Assembly: GCA_940671915.1 (NCBI GenBank) | Contig: CALNVZ010000649.1 | Location: forward strand, 5,618,958-5,682,957 | Length of the DNA: 64,000 bases | Origin: Paracentrotus lividus | Lineage: Eukaryota; Echinodermata; Echinoidea; Camarodonta; Echinidae | Reading direction: 5' to 3' | Part shown: one piece after another, positions 46,001 to 55,985 of the stretch | Numbering within the stretch: the first letter of the stretch is position 1 | Layout of the letters: every line of letters begins with the position of its first letter | Notes under the pieces: generated by a model | Seen by the model: the letters and a program-made list of their open reading frames with translations, nothing else | Database searches by the model: none | What the model was told of the DNA's origin: nothing | Position numbers and translations under genes: made by a program

Positions 46001-46250
46001 AAGAGCTTACATGCAAAAGGGACTAAATCCACTTTTATATAAATTCAGAGGAAATGGCATTTGTTTACCAGATTTCGTAAACGCATCTATGGAGAGGGGA
46101 AATTACAAAATGCATTTTCTTACAGTTGCAATCAACATTAAAGAAAATCCTTTTGTTCAAAGACGGGTACGTACCTGAACAATGGCCTGATATCAATAAC
46201 TCAATTTTCATCCAACGTGGATTTAGTCCCTTTTGAATGTCAGCTCTTAA
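46001..46250. mobile_element. MITE with AAAAGGGACTAAATCCAC inverted repeats
   Basis: AAGAGCTTACATGCAAAAGG followed by GACTAAATCCAC at the left is inverted at 46216-46250 (GTGGATTTAGTCCCTTTT.. then CAGCTCTT). The TIR is about 33 bp with few mismatches and the element is 250 bp. No coding capacity. The target duplication was not resolved. Confidence 0.65.
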
Positions 46251-47742
46251 TATGTTGACATGCACTGTGTGTGGGGAAGTTAAGGGAAAACCCCTGTTCA
46301 TCCCCCACTTTCAATGTGTAATATACATGATTATGTGCTAATTGAGCACTTTGTAAGATGATAGGAGTTTAAGCATGACAAGAGAGAGATGTAAAGCCCT
46401 ATGGCCCTCAGCAGGAGAACAAAGACCCAGTTTGACGAAGGCCTAAAAACAAAAATATTTGTAAAGATACATATAGGATGTTTGACTTTTGTTAGATAAA
46501 CAGATAAAGGACATATTAAGGAGTTGCATGGGGGCTTGTTATTTTGAGATATATTTTTAGGGCAATTATCAAGAGCTCGCAGCAAGTGTCTTGGGGAAAG
46601 AGAGCTACAAAAGGTGTCAAATTTACTTTAAAATTACAATAAATGCTGGTTTTGGAGTGATGATTCTTGTTCATTGAATCAGCAAAAAATGAACCAAAAT
46701 ATACTACGACAATTTTTCTTTCTCATGAGGTGTTTGCAAACACCATACATAGGATCAAAGGTCAAAGGCTGTACAAAAACAGACAATAATATTGCCTATC
46801 AAAGCACCTCAGACTGACACACCTGATTTGTTCTTTCTCCAACCAACCTTAATAATAAGAAGGAAGTTTGCTCCAGCTTAAAAAAAGACTTGTTGTGCGG
46901 TGGCTATTTTAAGGTGCCCTTTGCCGGCGAACCCGTTTGGATTTTTTTTTTTTTTGGGCGTAGGAAAATAAAAAGAGATTTTAGGCAAAAGCTGTCAAGA
47001 TTGTATCTCAGAATAGAAAGTGTCAACCATTGATGCGCAATGGTTGGCGTTTATTATTATGTCCCTAGGCGAAGCAACGTAGCTTCTTCACATCGCCACG
47101 TTTTACACCCCCCCCCCCCCCCCCCCCTGTCCAAACATTTTTATCAACTCGTCGAGGGTAGCGTGTGCCTGTGTGTATGTTATTTCCCCGTGCTTGAACA
47201 AACTTCCCTTAATTGATATAAGAAAATAATATAATATTATATGTTTGAAGCAGAAAAGGATCTATAGTTGTTGTCCTTTTGAAATGACCTATTTTGTGTT
47301 TATTTTACATTTATGTAGATTTATATTGTGAATATAATGAAATGGCAGTATAAGATAATTTCAATAATAAGAGTTTTTTTTTTGTCCGTCGGTATTGTCG
47401 ATGTTTGTGTATAGTCAAAGGAGAGAGAATAACAAAACGAGACATAATATGAGAAATTATGTGTTGATACTTTGAAATAAACTCATCCACACACAAGATA
47501 TATTAGTATGTTTTTGCATTTTTCTTTCATTTATTTTTGATTGAGACTAATATTGGTTGATAGAATGTACAGAGAGAATTTAAGCTTAAATCAGGAGGCC
47601 CTTTGAATGTGTGTGTGTTTGTGGGGGGGGGGGGTGGGGTGGCTGAATAAAAAATGATTTGATGCTCATTCTTGCCTTTTTGTGAACGTCTACTAAAAAA
47701 GGGGGATAAGGCTTGTCCCCTGGCTCCAGGGTAATGTATATC

Positions 47743-48250
47743 CTAGGCTATTTTATAATGGCTAAGGATGCTTGAGGCAAAGAACCACAGAGAGAACTGA
47801 TAAAGAAAGAGAAAAGGGAAACAATGTAGAGAATAATAAGAATTGGGAGTGGGTTGGGGAGGAGGGAGGAAGAGAGAAAGGGAAAGTAATAGGAAGATAA
47901 AGAGAGAGAGAGGGGGTTCGTGTAAGAGAGTGTGTGCGAAAGAGGAGTAATGAATGAAGATTTTAAAAAAGAGCATTGAACAGTATGTGCGTGTGAGAAT
48001 GTGTGTGGGGAATGAGGGGGGAGTAACAGAGAAAGAATAATACAAAGATAGTAAGCTTATGTGAGTGTGTGCGTGTGCGTGTATGTGTGTGTGTGAGAGA
48101 GAGAAAGAGAGGGAGCAAGGATGTGTGAAGGTGTAGGTGTGTGTGAGGGTGTGTGTAGGTTTGTGTGTGGTGTGTGTGTGTGTGGTGTGTTTGTGTGTGT
48201 TGTGGTGTGTGTGTGTGTAAGGGTGCGTGAGAAGGTGTGTGTGTGCTTGT
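47743..48250. repeat. GA- and GT-rich low-complexity stretch within block A
   Basis: Irregular (GA)n, then (GTGT)n with GTGC/GTAG variants. The minus frames of 172 and 78 codons (His/Thr/Ser-rich) are translations of this repeat. The corresponding part of block B is at 60980-61160. Confidence 0.85.
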
Positions 48251-48383
48251 AAAGCTGACAAACAGATAATGATAACAATAATTTTCCTAACAATGATATT
48301 AAACTTTCACATAATTCAAATTAGTATTAAAATGACTAATCGTTGTTAAAAGAATTCATAATATTGAGTGTTCCCCCCCCCCA

Positions 48384-48423
<40 letters not shown>

Positions 48424-49426
48424 AATATCATAGAGTGTATAATGTACCGACATGATTATATTGACTTTAAACAATATAAGACATGAGAATCATGGAACAG
48501 AAAACATTTATTTTTTATTGCTCCAGTAGCTTATTTGCTCTGATATAATTATATAAGTTTTAAACGATAAAAGACAAATGATATATTAAGCATGTTATAG
48601 ACACAAAATTAATAATGATTTATAATAATAGTCTTTATTTCCATGAAAAGTATATACAATAACAATATAACAATACAAAATGAGACATATAGATATAGAG
48701 ATGGCCCAGGACGCTGATGTTACTCAGGCAGGGCCTAACATAATGAACATATAATACAAACATGAGCTTAATTACTTATATGGAGGGATAGAAATATGCC
48801 AGGATGTTGTAATAAGTACTTGCAATCAAAATAATTTTACTTGTGAATAAGGACATGAAGTGGGGAGTGAAGGTTGGGAAGAGAATCAGAACAAAGTAAA
48901 TAATGGATTTGAAACATGATTCTTATTGGGAACTAAGCTGCATCATAATAAACATTTTCTTAATCATACTTGTATAAAGATCTCTTACAAATATATTTTC
49001 GTAACCATCAAATTAATTGTTCATTCTGGATAGCTATAAATTATTATTACGTCATCTAAATATCATTTCTAGAGATAACATTATGTATATAGTATTAGAT
49101 ATAGAATACGATGAAAGCACAGCAGAAACAGGGTAATGTATGTGTTATTATCAGAATAGTTGATTCCCAAATATAAATGTAACAGCCATGGTGTTCGACA
49201 CGAATAATTAAGGCACTCAATCCGTAATTGACCTAATAAAAATTAAACACAAAATATCAGATCAGTGAAGGTTTAAAACAATATGGAATTTATCATCCAT
49301 AACTATAGTAATCAACCTTAATATTCATCCTCCATGTCCATCCAACTTACATAAAATAGGCTGTCATTGGAGGAGAGGAGGTGATGCCCATGTTGGGTCT
49401 TGCCTTGCATGGAAGATTGAGAATGA

Positions 49427-49481
49427 TGACACTACCGCCATTTTTAAGATTTGTTTGGACAATGTTTTGGCGGTAGTGTCA
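49427..49481. repeat. perfect 14-bp-arm hairpin TGACACTACCGCCA
   Basis: TGACACTACCGCCA at 49427-49440 is perfectly inverted at 49468-49481 around a 27-nt loop. It is inside the block-A-specific insertion. Confidence 0.7.
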
Positions 49482-49659
49482 GCGTTAGCCGATTTGATCA
49501 GTGATTTCAGTGACTAAAAGTTAGGGTTAGTGAGGAGACCAGACTCCCGACCTCGAATGCTATCAGGGATACATCGAAATTGCTGGCTGAAATGTCATGG
49601 ATCAGGGGGGCATATTTATTACATTTGTACACATAGACACTTAAGGTCGAATGGAACAG

Positions 49660-50040
49660 TTAGTTTAGTTCGAAGATGACCAGTTTCTTTTTATTCGGCC
49701 AGTAGAGGACTACATCAGGTCGATCAGTTGTTGTTATCACTTCTTGTGGGATAGTTGAGGATGGGTGGGCATGAGGGTGGTTGATATCTACAATAATTTT
49801 GGGGTTGGGTGCACATGTATTTTGTTCTGTTGCTTTTGGCTTGGAGAGGGCAGTATGTATGAGGTTAAGTACATTATCATGTCTCCAAGTGTATCGGCCT
49901 TGGGTGAGTTGCACGTTACAATTGTTCAGAGCATGCAACAAAGTTTCCCTGTTTCCACATAGGTCGCATTTGTCAGATACATTTTGCCCCAACGAACCAG
50001 ATTTGATTTGGTTGGAAGTGTATCAATGCTTTAGTTTAGG
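49660..50040 (-). pseudogene. C-terminal remnant of a non-LTR retrotransposon protein
   Basis: The minus-strand frame contains CDLCGNRETLLHALNNC followed by GRYTWRHDNVLNLI, a zinc-knuckle-like CxxC..H..C plus the RYTWRHD phrase seen after the reverse transcriptase in some non-LTR retrotransposon proteins. Farther on it has RPDVVLYWPNKKKLVIFEL, which resembles the PD..(D/E)xK core of a restriction-like endonuclease. Just upstream, a stop interrupts LKH*YTSNQ where a Trp is likely. The RT domain itself is missing. Family assignment is by motif and moderately uncertain. Confidence 0.5.
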
Positions 50041-50830
50041 ACGAATTGCATAATACAGAACATATACATATATATATATATTTTTTTTTTTTAAATTTTT
50101 TTTAAAAATAGTTATTCTTTATATTTTGTTTGCTCGAGCAGCATCATTTTGCACTGGCTGTAATGATTTTATACCACGGAGTCTTTTAAGATATCGGACT
50201 TTTGCCCCCACTCCTTCCTGGGGTAAATTTCTTTTAAGAAAAATTGGCCCAACCGTCCGTAAACTAATAGACGCAAATTAATCTTTAGAATCAATCTATC
50301 TGGCTTCAACACACATTTGAAAGGCGCCACAATAGCTCAACCCCAATCAGCCAACCCGCACACACATGAACAATTGCCCCCCCCCCCCCCTCTTTCAGGT
50401 CCAGTTTCCCCCTCCTTTTTGATAGCCAACGCTCCACCACATGAGAACGAGTTTGAAATACAGGGTTTGTTTATGTTAGGTCTGGATTTTGGTTATAGGT
50501 TAGGTTTATTGTCTAGAGGGAAATGGCAAATTGAAATATGATATTCATATAAATTATATTGGACAAAATTTCTCTTTATATATAGGCTGTATACAATGTG
50601 TATATTTTAAAAAATTGGTACAATCGTAGCAAAAACAAATTAGGTATGATTTTTTTTCATATGTTATGTATATATGACATCCATTATTATAGCCAATATA
50701 ATTTTCTTGTCGATATAAAGTTCAAAAAAATTACTTTTGTAGAACAAAAGTTCTGCTAATTTTTGTGTGACGACAAGAGTATTATAATTTACCCTATGGA
50801 TTTTTCTTTCACGGTCATTTTGGCGACTAA

Positions 50831-51053
50831 GGGTGGTATCTCACTTCGCGGAAACTACTTTGAAACTACTTTGAAACTACTTTGAGAGGGATTTGGGACT
50901 ACTTTGAAGCGGTTTGAAACTGCTTTGAGACAGTTTTGGAAACTTGTCGCAGAGACGTCGCGGAGACGTCTCTGCGAGGGAATAAAGTATCGGAGACGTC
51001 TCTAATACTTTTTATTCGTCGCTGAGACGTCTACGCGAAGTGAAATACCATCC
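50831..51053. mobile_element. foldback MITE, GGGTGGTATCTCAC family, copy 2
   Basis: Begins GGGTGGTATCTCACTTCGCG and ends CGCGAAGTGAAATACCATCC, with TAA on both sides (50828-50830 and 51054-51056), supporting a 3-bp TWA target duplication. The right half matches copy 1 (7508-7761), including CTCTAATACTTTTTATT. The left half instead has an AAACTACTTTG repeat (about four copies), so the two arms are no longer complementary. Confidence 0.65.
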
Positions 51054-51625
51054 TAATGTCCGAAATTTACACAAATAAGGCATGTCATGGCATTTGCAAA
51101 AACTGCATGTTCGACAGAGGTAACTGGATTATTCGAACTAGGTCTCGGCATTTCAGCCAACCTGGCATGTAGAGTAATGGAATTTTCATGATTTTTGAAA
51201 ACTAATCTCGAGATCCACAGCACCAAATGAGATTAACAAAAGGCAAAAGAAAGTCCGTTTTTCCTGCTTCATTGAAATACCAAACAATACCAGGTTGTGA
51301 ATAATGTTCATACTATATATATATATATATATATTTTTTTTTTAAAACAATTTTTACCATTTTTTAATACGGACTCTATTCGATTTCATTTATGCAGTTT
51401 TTTGTGAAACATTTTAGGGCATAAATTAAATACTGCATAACCGGTACCCAATTGATAGAACCGGTATATGCGTGTGTATATCCACAATTGTTATCAGTAA
51501 ATTCAAAGTTTAAAGAAATACACACATAAATATTATGAACATAAAATTGACATTTTCAACAAGCAACAGATCCGTACCATCTAATATCATTTCATAGTAG
51601 GGCCTATTCTGCTATAAAACAATGT

Positions 51626-52340
51626 GGGCCATTCCACGGTCGGGAGGACATTTGTTGTTTTCGTCTTCTGGTTTATCTCAAATTCAGGTTGTATTTATGG
51701 TTTTCTCTCAAATTGTATCTCCTTGTAGGAGAATCCAAACTATATATTGATTAAAGCAAGTGGGACTACACATAATTAAAAATGAAAAAAGAAGATAAGT
51801 CTTTGACAGAAAATATGATTTCTTTTGTAATTTGTCCAATTGGATAATCGGAAGAATATTAAGTCACATCTAAATGAACAATAAAATTTAATCTGAAGTC
51901 ACAGAAAAGGTATGAAAATTTGAATATGTTGTGACGGACAAACTGTAACGTGAGTTACCGACACTAACGCTCCCCGCATTTGACTTGTTCATTTTTCTTC
52001 ACTTTGATGATGCTGTTGAAAAGGTTAGAAATCTATTAATATCAATGTAAGATAGAAAAACTTTCGTCAATATTGGGTAGTTTCAGGACAATTCACCCTA
52101 ACAAGCATCACGAATGTTACCATGTAGTTTTTTTCGTAACGCGAGTTACCGAAGTTTAACGACCCGAGAACCTAAACGAGCAGGGCCACTGTTTCTTTTC
52201 TAATATTTGGTCCGTCTATGTCTGCTTTAAATAATAGTGCAAAAGGTAACTTGTAGATCAAAACAGTTTGAAAGATGGAGGCCGTTAATCTTGAAATGTA
52301 CCCATTATTTGTAACGCGGGTAATTGCCGTGGAATGGCCC
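51626..52340. mobile_element. TIR element with GGGCCATTCCACGG ends
   Basis: GGGCCATTCCACGG at 51626 is inverted as CCGTGGAATGGCCC ending at 52340. Internal motifs GTAACG(C/T)GAGTTACCGA occur at about 51950 and 52136. No transposase. The 0.98-kb element at 52344 was inserted into a TA immediately beyond its right end. Confidence 0.6.
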
Positions 52341-52343
52341 ATA

Positions 52344-53323
52344 GGGTACATGCAGGTAATATGGACCCCCTAAGCTCATTTGCCTAATTTGCATAAAATT
52401 ACAAAATGACACACAGTCTAATCTTTGTTTATATGAATCAATAAATACTGCTCTAACTTTTATTGTGAAGAAAAACAATTATCACCAACCCCCCTGTCTG
52501 CAATATTCAAATGTTGACGTCATTACCAAAGTGCCCATATTACCTGCATGTGCAGGTAATATGGGGCATGTATTTAATGTACGTTTTAAAAACTACAATT
52601 ACTCTACCATGTCTGGAATTTGCTTAAAATGTTGAAAATCATTAACTTTAAGATATAATTTGAAATTATAAGACCCTTCAGTAAAACCTTTGACTATATA
52701 TTTCATTGTTATGTGTTTTGTATATTATTTCTTTTTTTTAATATTATTTTAACATTATTTTCATTATACAAGTCAATATAGGCCTACAATAAGTTATTTA
52801 TATTAATTATATACTGTGAATATACCCAAAAAAATCGTAGCAAAGAGATTGATGCCTCATCCCAATACTAAGTACCAGAATCATTTCCGCCATTTTGGAT
52901 GTCCCATATTACCTGCACTAATGTTGCTGTGTCAGGCAAACATTTAATGCAACATTGCACCCCTTCACTAAAACAAATTGACCTGTACACGCTAGTATGA
53001 TCAAAATGAAACTATAAGCTTACTAAATCTACAAAACAATTGAGGTTAAACAAACACTCTTTCACCATCACATTCTGTGAAATATCAAATTTTACATCAG
53101 GGTAAAAAAATGCCGTAAGTTTTACCTACCTTTTTGGTTTTCAGCAATTTTCTCAGAGAAATTTCGGCATTAGATGCCCTCTCGACGATATATTTACGTA
53201 TACAGTTCATATGAACAACATTATGGTGCTCACACCGGTCATCGGTCACCGGTCGACGGTCACGACATGATTTGCTTCAGGTGTCCCATATTACCTGCTG
53301 TCCCATATTACCTGCATGTACCC
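52344..53323 (+). mobile_element. 0.98-kb TIR element (GGGTACATGCAGG), copy 1
   Basis: Ends GGGTACATGCAGGTAATATG and CATATTACCTGCATGTACCC, flanked by TA (52342-52343, 53324-53325). The terminal phrase CCATATTACCTGC recurs inside (about 52540 as a palindrome with GCAGGTAATATGG, about 52907, 53283 and 53301), suggesting several subterminal binding sites. No transposase frame. TA duplication suggests Tc1/mariner-like mobilisation. Confidence 0.75.
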
Positions 53324-53325
53324 TA

Positions 53326-53953
53326 TAATTACAAAGTGTTCAGTAACCAAGTAACCAGTAACAAAAAAACAAACAAAAACAAAAACAAAAACAAAAACAT
53401 GATTAACAACAAAAAGTAAAACGAGTAAAAAATAACAGGAAGTGCGGTACATTAGTATCTATCAATGCAGGAAAATATGTTCACTCTTTTTACATTTTAA
53501 AAGAATGTATAGAAATACAGTATCTATTGATACATTTTTTACTGTGTTATATGCAATAAGAATTATGCACTGGACATATATGGCCGAAATCGTCCTTGGT
53601 ATCTTATCAGGGAACCCACCATCCTACTCTGCCCTTGTCCTGACACCTCATGGCCATTATTTCTTTTGAAAAGTATAAACAAACCTGTAACAATTTGGGG
53701 AGAATATAATACAGCGTCATGTTTTATTTCACGGATGATCCCCCACTCCAAAAATATATTATTTTTGTAATTTTTTTTTTTTTTTTGTACATTCATTTTA
53801 TTTATTTATATTTTCATAAAAGTGGGGTTCCCGCCTCCCCATCTTATAATACTCAGATAGGCTATGCAACCTCGTTCGTTTGATCACAGTCAATTAAGTC
53901 ACCTAGCTGCCGGACTATTGGACAACATTATCTGTGTTCTTTTGAAAACATGT
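53326..53953. other. spacer between the two inverted 0.98-kb elements
   Basis: AT-rich sequence with an (AAAAAC)n-like stretch at about 53364-53398 and a T run at about 53769-53785. No gene was recognised. Confidence 0.5.
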
Positions 53954-53955
53954 TA

Positions 53956-54929
53956 GGGTACATGCAGGTAATATGGGCCAGCAGGTAATATGGGCCACCT
54001 GAAGCAAATCATGTCGTGACTGTCGACCGGTGACCGGTGACCGGTGTGAGCACCATACTGTTGATCATATGAACTGTATACGAAAATATATCGTCGTGAG
54101 AGCATCTGATGCCGAAATTTCTCTTAAAAAATTGCTGAAAACCAACAAGGTACGTAAAACATACGGCATTTTTTTACCCCGATGTAAAATTTGATATTTT
54201 ACAGAATGTGATGGTGAAAGAGTGTTTGAGGGGGTAACCTCAATTGTTTTGTATATTTAGTAAGCTTATAGTTTCATTTTGATCATACTAGCGTGTACAG
54301 GTCAATTTGTTGTAGTGAAGGGGTGCAATGTGGCATTGAATGCTTGTCTGACACAGCAACATTAGTGCAGGTAATATGGGCCATCCAAAATGGCGGAAAT
54401 GATTTTGGTACTCAGTATTGGGATGAGGTATCAATCTCTTTGCTACGATTTTTTGGGGTATATTCACAGTATATAATTAATATAAATAACTTATTGTAGG
54501 CCTATATTGACTTGTATAATGAAAATAATATTTAAAAAAAGAAATAATATACAAAATACAAAACAATGAAATATATAGTCAAAATATTTACTGAAGCGTC
54601 TTGTAATTTCAAATGATATCTTAAAGTTAATGATTTTCAACATTTTAAGCGAATTCCAGACATGGTAGAGTCATTGTAGTTTTTAAAACATACATTAAAT
54701 ACATGTGCCCATATTACCTGCACATGCAGGTAATATGGGCACTTTGGTAATGACGTCAACATTTGAATATTACAGACAGGGGGGTTGGTGATAATTGTTT
54801 TTCTTCACAATAAAAGTTAGAGCAGTAGTTATTGATTCATATAAACAAAGATTAGACTGTGTGTCATTTTGTAATTTTACGTAAATTAGGCAAATGAGCT
54901 TAGGGGGCCCATATTACCTGCATGTACCC
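53956..54929 (-). mobile_element. 0.98-kb TIR element, copy 2, inverted relative to copy 1
   Basis: Same termini and TA flanks (53954-53955, 54930-54931). It matches the reverse complement of 52344-53323 over its whole length with few differences; by eye roughly 95% identical over the stretch compared. The two copies are 632 bp apart. Confidence 0.75.
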
Positions 54930-54992
54930 TATAGTGAAATATTGCAGACTAACAAATTAGAAAGCAACAAAACAATCGGTATGCATTCATTT

Positions 54993-55092
54993 NNNNNNNN
55001 NNNNNNNNNNNNNNNNNNNNNNNNNNNNNNNNNNNNNNNNNNNNNNNNNNNNNNNNNNNNNNNNNNNNNNNNNNNNNNNNNNNNNNNNNNNN
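54993..55092. other. assembly gap (100 N)
   Basis: Exactly 100 N, the usual placeholder for a scaffold gap of unknown length. Distances between features on its two sides are therefore uncertain. Confidence 0.99.
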
Positions 55093-55922
55093 AAAAATGA
55101 GTTGCAGTTTGAAGAACAGCAAAGCCAAAAGTTCAGGTTAATTGATGGTATTTACCTGAAGTGAAGATGAGATGAGTTCAAGTTCAATGAACATAGTCCA
55201 TTAAAAACGTCGAGCGATGACTTGACGCGCGATGGGTGTTTCGCTCGAGAATAGAAGACCAAAAGATAGATCTTGAAAATGACGAAACGGTGAGTCGCTC
55301 GAGATGCAGAATGAGTAGAATGTCGATGCTCTAAATAACAGGGATGATCAACGATGTCCGAAGTGACACAGATCAGTCGGTCAATCAGGGACGAAATCCA
55401 AAGAGCAGAATAGTGAAGGTTACAGAACAAATTAGTGATGAGTAGATTCAGTTATTAAATCTAAGTAATGATATGATAAAATAGAGTTGACAAATGATGA
55501 AATAACAAGGCTGTAAAAATAAACAAGCCTAAAAAAAGGAGCTCAAAAATAAATTAACCTCACATGGCGAACGTCAATTAGCGACTGAAGGGCCCCCCAA
55601 AAATTGACTTTGAACCTCTAAAATTTTGGCAAATAAAAAGGAACCGATGAAAATACAGAGTGAACTGATCAATGAGAGTTGAGCTTTACACTAACAAGAT
55701 AAACAATAAATGAAGCAGCACAAACTAGTTGTGTTAGTTGAACCTGCAAAAATATTATTTTGATGAAAATTGAATTGTAGAACATAAAATAGTGTGAAAT
55801 CACATTTATGATAATAGCAATCATTTTAAATATAATAAATGACTGAATAAAATACATTGCAAAATTTGACAAGCACAGTTATGAATTGGATCGTCACGCA
55901 AACACAATAATTTTGATAACGC
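55093..55922. other. intergenic sequence, nothing recognised
   Basis: AT-rich sequence between the gap and block B. The minus-strand frames of 67-92 codons show no recognisable family. Confidence 0.5.
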
Positions 55923-55985
55923 AGTCTTGGGGAAAGAGAGCTACAAAAGGTGTCAAATTTACTTTAAAATTACAATAAATGCTGG

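Larger units (their letters stand above)
48372..50120 (-). mobile_element. insertion in block A, probably a decayed non-LTR retrotransposon
   Basis: Block B reads directly from GTGTTTTCCCC to TTTTGCTTTAGCAGC (about 61270-61290). In block A these points are separated by about 1.75 kb that starts with a C run and 38 A (48385-48422) and ends in a T/A-rich stretch near 50070-50120. It contains the retrotransposon C-terminal remnant at 49660-50040 on the minus strand. The A tract lies at what would be the 3' side of a minus-strand element but has the wrong polarity for a poly-A tail, so exact boundaries and orientation of the insertion event are unresolved. Confidence 0.5.
46590..50590. repeat. 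paralogous block A (direct duplicate of 55923-63100)
   Basis: From TCTTGGGGAAAGAGAGC at 46590 the sequence is collinear with 55923 onward. Shared landmarks: CCAACCAACCTTAATAAT (46842/58037), GGTGCCCTTTGCCGGCGAAC (46913/58110), a 61-62 codon minus frame (47311/58493), GGCTGAATAAAAAA (47641/58771), AGAATAATACAAAGATAG (48034/60979), CATAATTCAAATTAG (48310/61213), AGCAGCATCATTTTGC (50139/61290) and AGGGAAATGGCAAATTGAAA (50517/63020). Each block carries insertions absent from the other. It may be a segmental duplication or two copies of a long unclassified repeat. Confidence 0.85.

Noticed and set aside
47311-47496. 61-codon minus frame conserved in block B (58493-58681)
   Set aside because: Conservation is explained by duplication of the block. 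The peptide has no recognisable family and a lysine run that varies with an A/T homopolymer.
47743-48293. His/Thr-rich minus-strand frames of 172 and 78 codons
   Set aside because: They are translations of GT- and GA-rich simple repeat; the counterpart in block B differs in frame and length.
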